Source: JAGNLV01 sp964612145
GTDB taxonomy: Bacteria > Zixibacteria > MSB-5A5 > GN15 > FEB-12
Direction: 5' to 3'
Length of the DNA: 64,000 nt
NCBI GenBank assembly: GCA_964612145.1
Contig: CAZTBP010000003.1
Span: 124,001-188,000 of the forward strand
Shown: positions 8,490 to 16,436 of the stretch, piece by piece
Layout of the letters: every line of letters begins with the position of its first letter
Numbering within the stretch: the stretch's first letter is position 1
The notes under the pieces: generated by a model
Databases searched by the model: none
What the model was told of the DNA's origin: nothing
The model's input: only the letters and a program-made list of their open reading frames with translations
Position numbers and translations under genes: made by a program

Positions 8490-8918
8490 ATGACGAAGAT
8501 CAAAGAATTGATGACCGGTGATTTAAAGAAGGTAAGCCCGGAAACGGCCATCCAGGAAGCGGCCAATACGATGAAAACTAACGATATTGGTGCTCTTCCA
8601 GTGATGGACAAGGACAAGGTTGTCGGAATGCTTACCGATCGTGACATCACGGTTCGGGTTGTTGCCGAGGGTGCGAATCCGACGGAAACGACGGTCAAAA
8701 ACGTGATGACGGACAAGGTCCATTCTGTTTACGAGGACCAGGATATTACCGAAGTCACGCAGCTGATGAAGGATAAGCAGATTCGTCGGGTGGTTGTGAT
8801 GACTCGCGACGGCAAGGCGACCGGTATCTGTTCACTGGGTGATCTCGCAACGGCGACGAAGCCGCAGACTGGAGGCGAAGTGCTCCAGGATGTGTCCAAG
8901 GACAAGCCGAATCGGTAG
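8490..8918 (+). CDS. CBS-pair domain protein
   Basis: A cytosolic protein of about 142 residues consisting of one Bateman module. CBS1 spans residues 1-60 (IKELMTGDLKKVSPETAIQE, then VVGMLTDRDITVRVVAEG). CBS2 spans about 70-125 (VKNVMTDKVHSVYEDQD, then RRVVVMTRDGKATGICSLGD). Such modules bind adenosine nucleotides and report energy state. It resembles small hypoxia/stress-type CBS proteins. ATG 8490 is chosen over ATG 8484 because the GGAGG ribosome site at 8478 leaves 7 nt before it and only 1 nt before the other. Confidence 0.88.
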   Translation: MTKIKELMTGDLKKVSPETAIQEAANTMKTNDIGALPVMDKDKVVGMLTDRDITVRVVAEGANPTETTVKNVMTDKVHSVYEDQDITEVTQLMKDKQIRRVVVMTRDGKATGICSLGDLATATKPQTGGEVLQDVSKDKPNR

Positions 8919-8937
8919 ATTTGTGTGGAGCACATTT

Positions 8938-8959
8938 CGGCCGGGAGCACTCCCGGCCG
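8938..8959 (+). terminator. Strong GC hairpin after the CBS gene
   Basis: Perfect 10-bp inverted repeat CGGCCGGGAG / CTCCCGGCCG separated by CA. It lies 20 bp after the CBS stop. No T-tract follows, so it may stabilise the 3' end or partly terminate rather than act as a classic intrinsic terminator. Confidence 0.5.
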
Positions 8960-8996
8960 GTGTCTCAATTAAACAGATGCCACTACTGGCGGCGTT

Positions 8997-9028
8997 GAAA
9001 GCCGGTCGACGCAAATCGTCCGGCTTTC
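8997..9028 (+). promoter_or_regulatory. Leader hairpin just before the P-type ATPase start
   Basis: Perfect 9-bp stem GAAAGCCGG / CCGGCTTTC around a 14-nt loop, ending 15 nt before the ATG at 9044. The ATPase has no visible Shine-Dalgarno, so this hairpin is placed where it could influence ribosome access. Regulation is inference. Confidence 0.4.
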
Positions 9029-9043
9029 GCGTGTAATCAATAC

Positions 9044-11746
9044 ATGTCGGATTCAAAAAATGGCTCTTCATTCGGCAAAGTTTGGGCGAAGAAGCCAGAT
9101 GAAGTTCTTTCGGAGGCAGGGGCCTCTCCCGATGAGGGACTGACTGGTGAGGGAGTCAGAAAATCTCGAGGACGTTTCGGTCGGAACATTCTCAGAAAAA
9201 TCAAGCAGCGCAGCGCGTGGGAGATTCTCGTCGACCAGTTCCGAAGTCTCGTGATCGGATTGCTGGCGGCGGCCGCGGTGGTATCGCTCTCGTTTGGTCT
9301 GTATGTGGAGTCCGGAGCAATCACCACGGCGATTGTCATCAACACGATTATCGGATTCGTGACCGAACTCAAAGCGGTTCGGTCGATGGATGCGCTTCGG
9401 CAACTGGGACAGGTACAGGCGACGGTGCGTCGGGAGGGACAGCCCCAACAGATTTCGGCGCGAGATCTGGTGGTGGGGGATATTGTGGTGCTGGATGGTG
9501 GAGCAGTTGTCAGTGCTGACATGCGGTTGATTGAGGCCAACAAGCTTTGGGCAGACGAATCTGCGCTGACCGGGGAGTCCGTTCCCGTATCCAAACAGAC
9601 CGAGACACTTCCGTGGGAAGCGTCATTGGCCGAACGGAGCAATTGTGTGTTTAAAGGCACCGCGATTACGGGAGGGTCAGGTCTGGGGGTGGTCACGGCG
9701 GTCGGTATGCAGACTGAGCTGGGTAGTATCTCGGAGATGGTCGAGGAAGCTGAGAACGAGCAGACACTTCTGGAGAAACTTGGTCGTAGTCTTATCTGGA
9801 TTGTATTGGGATTGACAGCGGCGGTTGCCGGCCTGGGAATTCTACGCGGCAAAGAATCGCTGCTGATGATCAAAAGCGCGGTTGCGCTTGCGGTGGCAGC
9901 GGTTCCGGAGGGACTGCCGATTGTGGCGACTATTGCGCTGGCCAGGGGCATGTTGCGCATGGCAAAGCGGAACGCCCTGGTGAATCGACTGGCATCGGTC
10001 GAAACGCTGGGGGCAACGTCGATTATTTGCAGCGATAAGACCGGGACGTTGACTGAGAATCGGATGACGGTTGCCCGGCTGGTTCTCGGTAAAACACGGA
10101 ATGCTTTTGATCGGTCGACTAACGACCGGGACGAGGATTCTTTTGGCGGAGGTACAGAAGACGAGGGGAAGTCCACAATCCTGCGTACGGCGCTTCTGGT
10201 GGGGATGCTGTGCAACAATGCCGGCGGTGGTGACCGTGAGGATGATTCGGGGAGTGGATCGAGCACTGGTGATCCAATGGAACTGGCACTGCTGGAGGCC
10301 GCCGCGAAGGTCGGTCTGGATCGACAAACAATCCTTGAAGATATGCCGGAGGAGCGGGAGGAGGCGTTCGATCGCAAGACGCGTATGATGGCAACTTTTC
10401 ATCGGTCGGGGGACGGCTGCTTTGTGGCGGTAAAAGGTTCTCCGGAGGCAGTCCTGGACGCGAGTTCAACGAGGTCGGCACGAGAGGACAGCGAAGATGA
10501 GTTGACTGATGAGGATCGCAGTAGATGGAATGAGGTCAACGACGAGCTGGCAAACGAGGGGCTGCGGGTAATCGGTCTGGCGCAGCGAAACGTCGAGGAC
10601 TCCGGAATAGATCCGTACGAAAACCTCACTTTTCTCGGCCTGGTGGGGCTTCGTGATCCGGCCCGGGAGGATGTTCCCGGTGCTGTCGAGCTATGTCGGA
10701 AGGCAGGCATCAGAGTTATTATGGTGACCGGTGACCAGCCGTTGACAGCCCGGGCGGTGGCCGGAACGGTGGGCCTGTTCGATGGCGACGACGGGAAGGT
10801 CCTGACGGGTGATGATCTGAAAGTTGACGATGACGGTAACGTTCATAATCGGGATACAGTGCTAACATCAAATGTCTTCGCGCGAGTCAGCCCGGCCCAG
10901 AAACTCTCGCTGATTGAAGTGCATCAGAATTCCGGCGCGATCGTCGCTATGACAGGCGACGGGGTCAATGACGCGCCGGCGCTGAAAAAAGCGGACATTG
11001 GAGTGGCAATGGGTGAGCGGGGAACCGAAGTTGCCAAGCAGGCAGCGGACATGGTACTCAAGGACGACAATTTCGCCACGATCGTGGTGGCGGTCGAACA
11101 CGGGCGGGTTATTTTTGATAATATCCGCAAGTTTGTGTTGTACCTGCTTTCCGGCAATGTAGCTGAGATTCTGGCGGTTGCAGCAGCGTCGATGACGGCC
11201 CTTCCGTTGCCGCTGCTGCCACTGCAGATCCTGTTTTTGAATTTTGTGCTGGATGTCTTTCCGGCACTGGCCCTTGGTGTCGGGGAGGGGGATCCCGAGA
11301 TAATGTCGGAGTCGCCTCGCAAGTCGAGTGAGCCGATATTGGCGAAACGTCACTGGACATTTATCGGGGTGCTCGGGGCAGTGATAGCCGCCTGCGGGCT
11401 CGGGGCGCTGGTCCTGGCGCGTGAGGTGCTTGGCATGGATGGCACTCAGGCAGTTACTGTTTCCTTTCTGGCTCTTGCATTCGGGCGGTTGTTTCATGTC
11501 GTCAATATGCGGGAGCCGGAGTCGGAGGTGCTGAGAAATGAGGTGACGCGGAACAAAATGGTCTGGGGCGCGGTCGTGCTGGTAACCGTTCTGCTGGTGG
11601 CGGCGGTCTATGTTCCGGGGCTTTCGGGGGTGCTGGAACTGACCGATCCGGGTGTCTACGGGTGGCTCATTGCGCTGGCAGCAGCGATTGTGCCTGTCAT
11701 AGTTGGTCAAATATTGCTCGTGTCGGGGTTTTCCCGGGTTCGATAA
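9044..11746 (+). CDS. P-type cation ATPase, Ca2+ (P2)-type
   Basis: A 900-residue membrane pump with N-terminal cation-ATPase domain, actuator, and phosphorylation and nucleotide domains. Visible motifs: ALTGESVPV (actuator), PEGLP in TM4, the phosphorylated Asp331 in SDKTGTLTENRM, and the hinge TGDGVNDAPALKKADIGVAMG with Asp639 and Asp643. TM5 has N705 and E708 (GNVAEI). TM6 has N733 and D737 (LNFVLDV), matching the Ca2+ ligands of SERCA except that the SERCA Thr is Leu. PMCA-type pumps also replace that residue and carry one ion. Ca2+ export is the best guess; Na+ or Mn2+ cannot be excluded. No clear ribosome site. Confidence 0.88.
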   Translation: MSDSKNGSSFGKVWAKKPDEVLSEAGASPDEGLTGEGVRKSRGRFGRNILRKIKQRSAWEILVDQFRSLVIGLLAAAAVVSLSFGLYVESGAITTAIVINTIIGFVTELKAVRSMDALRQLGQVQATVRREGQPQQISARDLVVGDIVVLDGGAVVSADMRLIEANKLWADESALTGESVPVSKQTETLPWEASLAERSNCVFKGTAITGGSGLGVVTAVGMQTELGSISEMVEEAENEQTLLEKLGRSLIWIVLGLTAAVAGLGILRGKESLLMIKSAVALAVAAVPEGLPIVATIALARGMLRMAKRNALVNRLASVETLGATSIICSDKTGTLTENRMTVARLVLGKTRNAFDRSTNDRDEDSFGGGTEDEGKSTILRTALLVGMLCNNAGGGDREDDSGSGSSTGDPMELALLEAAAKVGLDRQTILEDMPEEREEAFDRKTRMMATFHRSGDGCFVAVKGSPEAVLDASSTRSAREDSEDELTDEDRSRWNEVNDELANEGLRVIGLAQRNVEDSGIDPYENLTFLGLVGLRDPAREDVPGAVELCRKAGIRVIMVTGDQPLTARAVAGTVGLFDGDDGKVLTGDDLKVDDDGNVHNRDTVLTSNVFARVSPAQKLSLIEVHQNSGAIVAMTGDGVNDAPALKKADIGVAMGERGTEVAKQAADMVLKDDNFATIVVAVEHGRVIFDNIRKFVLYLLSGNVAEILAVAAASMTALPLPLLPLQILFLNFVLDVFPALALGVGEGDPEIMSESPRKSSEPILAKRHWTFIGVLGAVIAACGLGALVLAREVLGMDGTQAVTVSFLALAFGRLFHVVNMREPESEVLRNEVTRNKMVWGAVVLVTVLLVAAVYVPGLSGVLELTDPGVYGWLIALAAAIVPVIVGQILLVSGFSRVR

Positions 11747-11802
11747 GCGTTGCGAGCCAGAAAACGCCAAATCAAAGCCGCGAGTCTGCCGATAGTGCGG
11801 AT

Positions 11803-12591
11803 ATGCGCGGCTTTTCATCCATAAAGGGGCTGGCGCTGCTGACCGGGTTTGGCATCGTGATGCTGGTGCTGTTTCGGTTTTCGGCAGTGGATTCGGGTGA
11901 CCGATTTCCTAATTCGCATGACGATATAGCGTGTTCGCGGTGCCATACGGCAACAGCCTCGGCCGGCCCGGCGTCGAGCATTCCGGATTTCAATGTGCAG
12001 TGTCGGGAGTGCCACGGTTCCGATCCGGGAGAGCCTGCCGCTATTTCGCTGGAGTTTCATAGTACCAGCAACAGGCAGTGTACGGAGTGCCACTCGTTTC
12101 ATGATGTTTCGCAGATAACGGCAGGTGGGCGGGAGTTTACGTTCGGGTTCGGGAACCGTCGGATGCGCGCCCAGTGCGTGGCCTGTCATGGACCGGGGGA
12201 GAGTCCGAAGGAGATATCGAAGGGGCATCGAGCGGCGACACGGGTCTTTCATGGGGACCTCAGGATAACAGGGCATTTGACGGTGTCGGAGGCGTGCATG
12301 GTGTGCCACGATCAGGGCGGGTCGCGAGTACAGGCGCTTGACGACGTGGCAGCGGAGGCCTCAGCGCCGACGTTTGATCCGCACGGGACGCACCCGGTGG
12401 GGATGGAAGTTAAAGCGGGGCGAGGGGAGCCGGGCAACCGGATTCGCGAGGCGATCGATCCCCGGTTGATGTTGATTGAGGGGCGGATGGAGTGCGTGAC
12501 GTGTCATTCGCTGTCGGCGCGGACGCCGAATCGGCTGGTGGCGTATGAGGACCGTGATGACATGTGTCGCGGGTGCCACGTGGTTGGCTGA
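11803..12591 (+). CDS. Heptaheme cytochrome c family protein
   Basis: An exported electron-transfer protein of about 262 residues. An uncleaved-looking N-terminal hydrophobic segment (GLALLTGFGIVMLVLFRF) precedes seven CxxCH heme-attachment motifs in order: CSRCH, CRECH, CTECH, CVACH, CMVCH, CVTCH, CRGCH. The pattern resembles doubled-CxxCH and NapC/NrfH-type multiheme proteins. The start is placed at ATG 11803 so that the anchor is N-terminal; an upstream in-frame ATG at 11662 would overlap the ATPase by 85 bp. The partner reductase or quinol module is not in the window. Confidence 0.85.
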   Translation: MRGFSSIKGLALLTGFGIVMLVLFRFSAVDSGDRFPNSHDDIACSRCHTATASAGPASSIPDFNVQCRECHGSDPGEPAAISLEFHSTSNRQCTECHSFHDVSQITAGGREFTFGFGNRRMRAQCVACHGPGESPKEISKGHRAATRVFHGDLRITGHLTVSEACMVCHDQGGSRVQALDDVAAEASAPTFDPHGTHPVGMEVKAGRGEPGNRIREAIDPRLMLIEGRMECVTCHSLSARTPNRLVAYEDRDDMCRGCHVVG

Positions 12592-13236
12592 GGCGGGTCG
12601 GGATCATAAGTTGTATTCTCCCAATGGGTTTGTTTGGTACTAATGGGTTGTGGTAGTGGCTCGACTCCGGTCACGCTTCGACTCCGCTCAGCGTGACTTG
12701 CGTTGAGTTTGTTTGGTACTTTTGGTGTCACTCGCATACGTATTCTACGCAATAGGTGAGTGGCATGGTCTGCTTTGTTTGCCGGCATCGGGACACTCGC
12801 TGGTTGAGATTGTGGTTCACCCAAGGGGGCGGGGGCGGGATCAACAGCAAAGTGCTGTTGATTTTGTCGGGTGTTTCTATATGCAGGGATCCCACCGCAA
12901 GGGGCCTGTTGAAAAAGTACTTGTTCGCGGCAGTACCGTAATCCCGCGTAGGGGTCGACTTTATGTCGCCCCGCGTGTTGACGCATGGTGACTGTTGCCA
13001 ACAATCTGGCCTTTTTCAACACGCCCCAAGCGGTGGGGCACCCTGGCTTTAAGCTCTTGGGTTAACAGTATACCGTTTCTCCATTTCCAGATTCCCGCGG
13101 CTAAACAGATCGATGGTCTAAAGCGCGCCCGCCTCGACTGTACTTGAACACCTCCAACATAAACTTGCGTGCACCTCTGCAGAAGTTTAGCATTCGGCAG
13201 CCGTCGTCACACTACACATCAACATTGGAGGAGAAC
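12592..13236. repeat. Repeat-rich intergenic region
   Basis: No supportable gene in about 645 bp. It holds a 14-bp direct repeat GTTTGTTTGGTACT (12628-12641 and 12707-12720). It also holds a palindromic REP-like unit GTCACGCT...AGCGTGAC (12670-12697, core TTCGACTCCGCTCAG) and a perfect 9-bp hairpin TCAACAGCA-AAG-TGCTGTTGA (12841-12861). The larger inverted-repeat element is listed separately. The density of repeats suggests a site tolerant of insertion. Confidence 0.6.
12885..13043. mobile_element. MITE-like element with about 26-bp terminal inverted repeats
   Basis: The ends CCACCGCaaGGGGCcTGTTG... (from 12892) and its complement (to 13036) match at 23 of 26 positions, including TGTTGAAAAAG / CTTTTTCAACA. 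They enclose about 93 bp with an internal hairpin (GGGGTCGAC-TTTAT-GTCGCCCC near 12950-12972). There is no coding capacity. The form fits a non-autonomous miniature transposable element or a structured intergenic repeat. No clear target-site duplication was found by eye. Confidence 0.55.
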
Positions 13237-13836
13237 GTGGAAAGCTTCGATTGCCCGGTAATGGCTGGTAAAAGGATCTGGCTGCGGTCCTTTGAACGCA
13301 CTGACCTGCCTGCTTACCAAAAAGCCGTGAACAACTATGACACATCATATTGGGCGCTCTTTATCGCAGGCGGCCCACTGGGAGTCGAGGACGTCGAGGA
13401 GTGGTATGAGAAGCGGGTCCGTGCCGAACATCGTAAGAGCTCTTTCTACTTTGTGATTTCATCACTGCACAAAGATGACTTTCTCGGTTCAGTCTGGCTG
13501 TGGAACCGAGATTCGCGGTTCGGAGGAGCGGAGTTCAGCATCTTTCTTGCCGAAGACGCTGGGCGGTCTCGAGGCGTAGGCACCGAAGCAACCAACCTGC
13601 TAGTCGATTTCGCTTTTGGTTTCCGCCACTTCGAGCGCATTTGGCTCACCACGCTCGAGGAGAATGTCCGTGCTCAGCGATCCTTCGAAAAGGCAGGGTT
13701 CGTGCGCGAAGGACTGGTTCGCGGCCACTACGTCATGAAGGGAAATCTGGTAAATTCTGTTCAGATGTCTATGCTTCGGTCGGATTGGGAACATTTGGAC
13801 AGACCGCGATTCTGGGATCAGAACCGCAATACCTAA
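13237..13836 (+). CDS. GNAT acetyltransferase, RimJ/RimL type
   Basis: A predicted acetyl-CoA-dependent N-acetyltransferase of about 199 residues. It shows the RimJ/L layout: IWLRSFERTDLPAYQKAV at the start, FLGSVWLWNRDSRFGGAEFS in the middle strands, the acetyl-CoA loop GRSRGVGTEATNLLVDFAF, and C-terminal NVRAQRSFEKAGFVREG. The GTG at 13237 has GGAGGAG in front; a longer frame from 13144 lacks a site. It is flanked on both sides by repeats and hairpins, and its codon choice looks less GGG/CGG-rich than its neighbours, so acquisition by transfer is possible. Substrate unknown. Confidence 0.85.
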   Translation: MESFDCPVMAGKRIWLRSFERTDLPAYQKAVNNYDTSYWALFIAGGPLGVEDVEEWYEKRVRAEHRKSSFYFVISSLHKDDFLGSVWLWNRDSRFGGAEFSIFLAEDAGRSRGVGTEATNLLVDFAFGFRHFERIWLTTLEENVRAQRSFEKAGFVREGLVRGHYVMKGNLVNSVQMSMLRSDWEHLDRPRFWDQNRNT

Positions 13837-13892
13837 ACCCCTGATCTGGACCTTGTACCGTTTCAGCAGTAAGTGGACAATCAGGGGTGTTT

Positions 13893-13926
13893 GTTAAGAC
13901 ATGATTTTTTGTTAAATTGTCTTAAC
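13893..13926. promoter_or_regulatory. Perfect inverted repeat, possible operator
   Basis: GTTAAGACA (13893-13901) and TGTCTTAAC (13918-13926) are exact complements separated by 16 AT-rich bases. The form suits a dimeric repressor site. It directly precedes the ribosome site of a ten-codon frame. Confidence 0.45.
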
Positions 13927-13939
13927 GAAAGGAGACACG

Positions 13940-13972
13940 GTGTTTCGGCTGGAGTTCATGAGTGAGAGGTAG
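13940..13972 (+). CDS. Ten-codon leader-like frame
   Basis: GTG-TTT-CGG-CTG-GAG-TTC-ATG-AGT-GAG-AGG-TAG reads MFRLEFMSER. It is preceded by AAAGGAG at 5 nt and followed within 30 bp by an intrinsic terminator. It could be a leader peptide, a remnant, or part of a small RNA. Protein expression is unproven. Confidence 0.3.
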   Translation: MFRLEFMSER

Positions 13973-13999
13973 GCTGTCGGGTGTGCCGATTTCGTGTGC

Positions 14000-14025
14000 A
14001 GCCCCGGTATGTTCCGGGGCTTTTT
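14000..14025 (+). terminator. Rho-independent terminator
   Basis: AGCCCCGG (14000-14007), loop TATGTT, CCGGGGCT (14014-14021), then TTTTC. It ends the short unit containing the ten-codon frame and lies about 75 bp before the carboxypeptidase start. Confidence 0.8.
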
Positions 14026-14099
14026 CGGTTGAGGGGGGATGGTGTCAGGTGTATACTGGTCTTTACAAATGCAAGAAGTGAACTTTCAGGAGGCAGCAG

Positions 14100-15620
14100 A
14101 TGACAGCCCAGGAAGCCTACAGTGATTTGAAATCGCGCATGCTTGAGAATGCGATGTTGAGCAGTACGAAGAGTGTTCTGGGGTGGGATCGGCGGAGCTA
14201 CATGCCGCCTCAGGCAGCGGATCATCGGGCGGAGCAGTTAGCGCAGTTGAACAAGATTTCACATGCCTGGTTTACAGACCCACAGGTCGGGGACCTGCTG
14301 GCCACGATTGAGGAGAGTGACCTGGTGAAGGATCCGGAATCGGAGGAGGCGGTGAATGTTCGGGAGTGGCGGCGGCAATATGATCGGGAGACCAAGCTGC
14401 CGAGCGACTTTGTGCAGGAGTTCGTGCGCACGACGGCGAAGGCGAATCAGGTCTGGGCGGAGGCGAGACGGAAGGCGGATTTTGAGCCGTTTCGGCCGCA
14501 TTTGGAGAAGATCATAGAGTTGTGTCGGCGTAAGGCTGACCTGCTGGGCTACGAGACGGAGAAATACGATGCGCTGATGGAGGGGTTTGAGCCGGGGGCG
14601 AAAGCGGCGGATGTGGAGAAGGTGTTCAGCGGGCTTCGGACGGACCTGGTGGAGTTGGTCGGGAAGATTGCCGAGGCGCCGAAGCGTCCGGATATAGGGA
14701 TTCTGAAGCGTCACTGGGATATTGACAAGCAGTGGACGTTTTCCAAGCAGGTGGCCGAGGCGCTGGGGTATGATTTTGGGGCGGGGCGGATTGATGAGAC
14801 GGTGCATCCGTGCTGCAATGGACTGGGGCCGCGGGACGTGCGGATTTTGACCCGGTTTCACGAGGGGGATTTGTCCGACGGGCTGACGGGGACGGTGCAT
14901 GAGACCGGCCATGCGTTGTACAACCTGAGTCGGCCGGAGCAGCCGCACTGGGGGACGCCGATGGGCGGGACGCCGTCGCTGGCGATTCACGAGTCACAGT
15001 CGCGGATGTGGGAGAACATCGTGGGGCGGTCACGGCAGTTCTGGGTGTATTTTTTCCCGAGGCTGCAGGAGGTTTTCCCGGAGGCAACTGACCGTGTGAC
15101 GGTCGACGAGTTTTACGGCGTCATGAACTACGTAACGCCGTCGTATATCCGGGTTGACGCGGATGAGGCGACATACAATCTGCATATTATGCTCCGGTTT
15201 GAGTTGGAGCGGGCGATCATCGAGGGTGAGATTGAGGCGGCGGATGTTCCGGGTGAGTGGAACAGCCGGTTTGAGAAGTATCTCGGGATCAAGGTTGACA
15301 ACGATGCCAACGGGTGTCTTCAGGACACGCACTGGTCTGATGGTTCTTTTGGGTATTTCCCGACGTACGCGCTGGGGAATCTGTATGCGGCCCAGTTTTG
15401 GGCCCAGGTGCAGAAGGACCTTCCGGGGGTGATGGATGATTTCGCGAAGGGAAAGTTTGACCGACTGCTTGAGTGGCTGCGGACGAACATTCATGAGCAG
15501 GGGTTTAAGTACTATCCGGGTGATATGTGCAAGCGGATTACGGGGAGTGAGTTGTCGCATCAGCCGCTGCTTGACTACCTGTATGACAAGTATGAGGAGA
15601 TTTACGGAATCGAGCGGTAG
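14100..15620 (+). CDS. M32 family metallocarboxypeptidase
   Basis: Zinc carboxypeptidase of family M32 (Taq/Pfu carboxypeptidase), releasing C-terminal residues from peptides in the cytoplasm. The 506-residue length is typical. Catalytic HETGH sits at residues 267-271 (GTVHETGHALYN). It is followed by MGGTPSLAIHESQSRMWEN, which contains the family's HES motif with the third zinc ligand Glu. A conserved IRVDADE and a C-terminal KRITGSEL also fit. CAGGAGG ribosome site before the ATG. It is followed 6 bp later by an acetyltransferase gene, so the two are probably cotranscribed. Confidence 0.95.
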   Translation: MTAQEAYSDLKSRMLENAMLSSTKSVLGWDRRSYMPPQAADHRAEQLAQLNKISHAWFTDPQVGDLLATIEESDLVKDPESEEAVNVREWRRQYDRETKLPSDFVQEFVRTTAKANQVWAEARRKADFEPFRPHLEKIIELCRRKADLLGYETEKYDALMEGFEPGAKAADVEKVFSGLRTDLVELVGKIAEAPKRPDIGILKRHWDIDKQWTFSKQVAEALGYDFGAGRIDETVHPCCNGLGPRDVRILTRFHEGDLSDGLTGTVHETGHALYNLSRPEQPHWGTPMGGTPSLAIHESQSRMWENIVGRSRQFWVYFFPRLQEVFPEATDRVTVDEFYGVMNYVTPSYIRVDADEATYNLHIMLRFELERAIIEGEIEAADVPGEWNSRFEKYLGIKVDNDANGCLQDTHWSDGSFGYFPTYALGNLYAAQFWAQVQKDLPGVMDDFAKGKFDRLLEWLRTNIHEQGFKYYPGDMCKRITGSELSHQPLLDYLYDKYEEIYGIER

Positions 15621-15626
15621 GCCGGT

Positions 15627-16127
15627 ATGGGTACGGATGTGCGGATAATCGAGGCGGGTGAGGAGCGGTTGGAGGATTTGGGGCCGCTGTGGAAGGCACT
15701 TCAGCGGCATCATGTCGCGGTCGGTTCGGATCTGGGGGCGATGCGTACCGACGAGGAGTCGTGGCGGCGGCGGAAGGAGGAGTACCGTGAGGCTTTTGGT
15801 GAGGAGGGGACCTTTTGTCTGCTGGCGGAAGTGCAAGGGAAGCCGGTCGGGTATGCGTTTGTGACGACGCGGGCGGCCTCGTGCGCGTATGAGACGGACG
15901 AAAAGTCTGCGGAGTTGAAGACGCTGTCGGTGCTTGAGGAGTACCGGGGGCATGGGATCGGGGAAAAGCTGATGGAGGCGGTATTTGCGCGCACGCGGTC
16001 GGTCGGGTTGACAGAGATGGCGATCGGGACGGTCGCGACCAACGAGCGGGTGATTCGATTTTACGAGCGGTACGGGTTTCATCGTCGGTATGTCACGTTG
16101 TGGGGGAAGATTCCGTCGGGAGAGTAA
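15627..16127 (+). CDS. GNAT family N-acetyltransferase
   Basis: A 166-residue acetyl-CoA-dependent transferase of the standard GNAT fold. It has LAEVQGKPVGYAFVTT (strand 4 region), the beta-bulge LKTLSVLEEYRGHGIGEKLM with the pyrophosphate loop YRGHGIG, and the closing ATNERVIRFYERYGFHRR. It starts 6 bp after the M32 carboxypeptidase stop, so it is likely translated from the same message. Substrate cannot be told from sequence. Confidence 0.88.
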   Translation: MGTDVRIIEAGEERLEDLGPLWKALQRHHVAVGSDLGAMRTDEESWRRRKEEYREAFGEEGTFCLLAEVQGKPVGYAFVTTRAASCAYETDEKSAELKTLSVLEEYRGHGIGEKLMEAVFARTRSVGLTEMAIGTVATNERVIRFYERYGFHRRYVTLWGKIPSGE

Positions 16128-16436
16128 ACACGCAACCGATCGGGCCGGGTCTTGGTAACTGCTTATATTGGACAGTAATCATCTATAACAAGGTGGGGCA
16201 GGATGTGCATTTAGCGGATATAATGTAGCAGCTGGAGTCTGTGGGCACGTCATACAATGTGAAGGTGTATCGTCGGCACGAGGCCCATGGGGAGTTATAT
16301 AGAAAAGGCGGTCGGGCATCATCGACGCACGGCCGCCAAACGCTGACTCCGGTTTGAGGAGAAAGGCGGACGGAGAGGGGTGCGGTCTCCGCCCGCCCGC
16401 GGGGTTTGGTCCTCCCAAAAGGACTTTTCTTGTCAG
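16128..16436. other. Convergent intergenic region
   Basis: A 309-bp gap between converging genes. A weak stem GTCCT / AGGAC followed by TTTTC (about 16408-16431) could terminate rightward transcription. No gene or RNA is supported. Confidence 0.4.

Noticed and set aside
9037..10377. 446-residue antisense frame over the P-type ATPase
   Set aside because: Ser/Arg-rich composition typical of shadow translation, and the opposite strand encodes a clear ATPase.
11662..11802. Upstream start of the cytochrome gene overlapping the ATPase
   Set aside because: It would place the membrane anchor internally and overlap the ATPase by 85 bp without a ribosome site.
12713..12991. 92-residue frame in the repeat region
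   Set aside because: It runs through the hairpins and inverted-repeat element, lacks a ribosome site and resembles no protein.
12601..13130. Possible CRISPR array because of several repeats
   Set aside because: The repeats differ from one another, are not regularly spaced and no cas genes are present.
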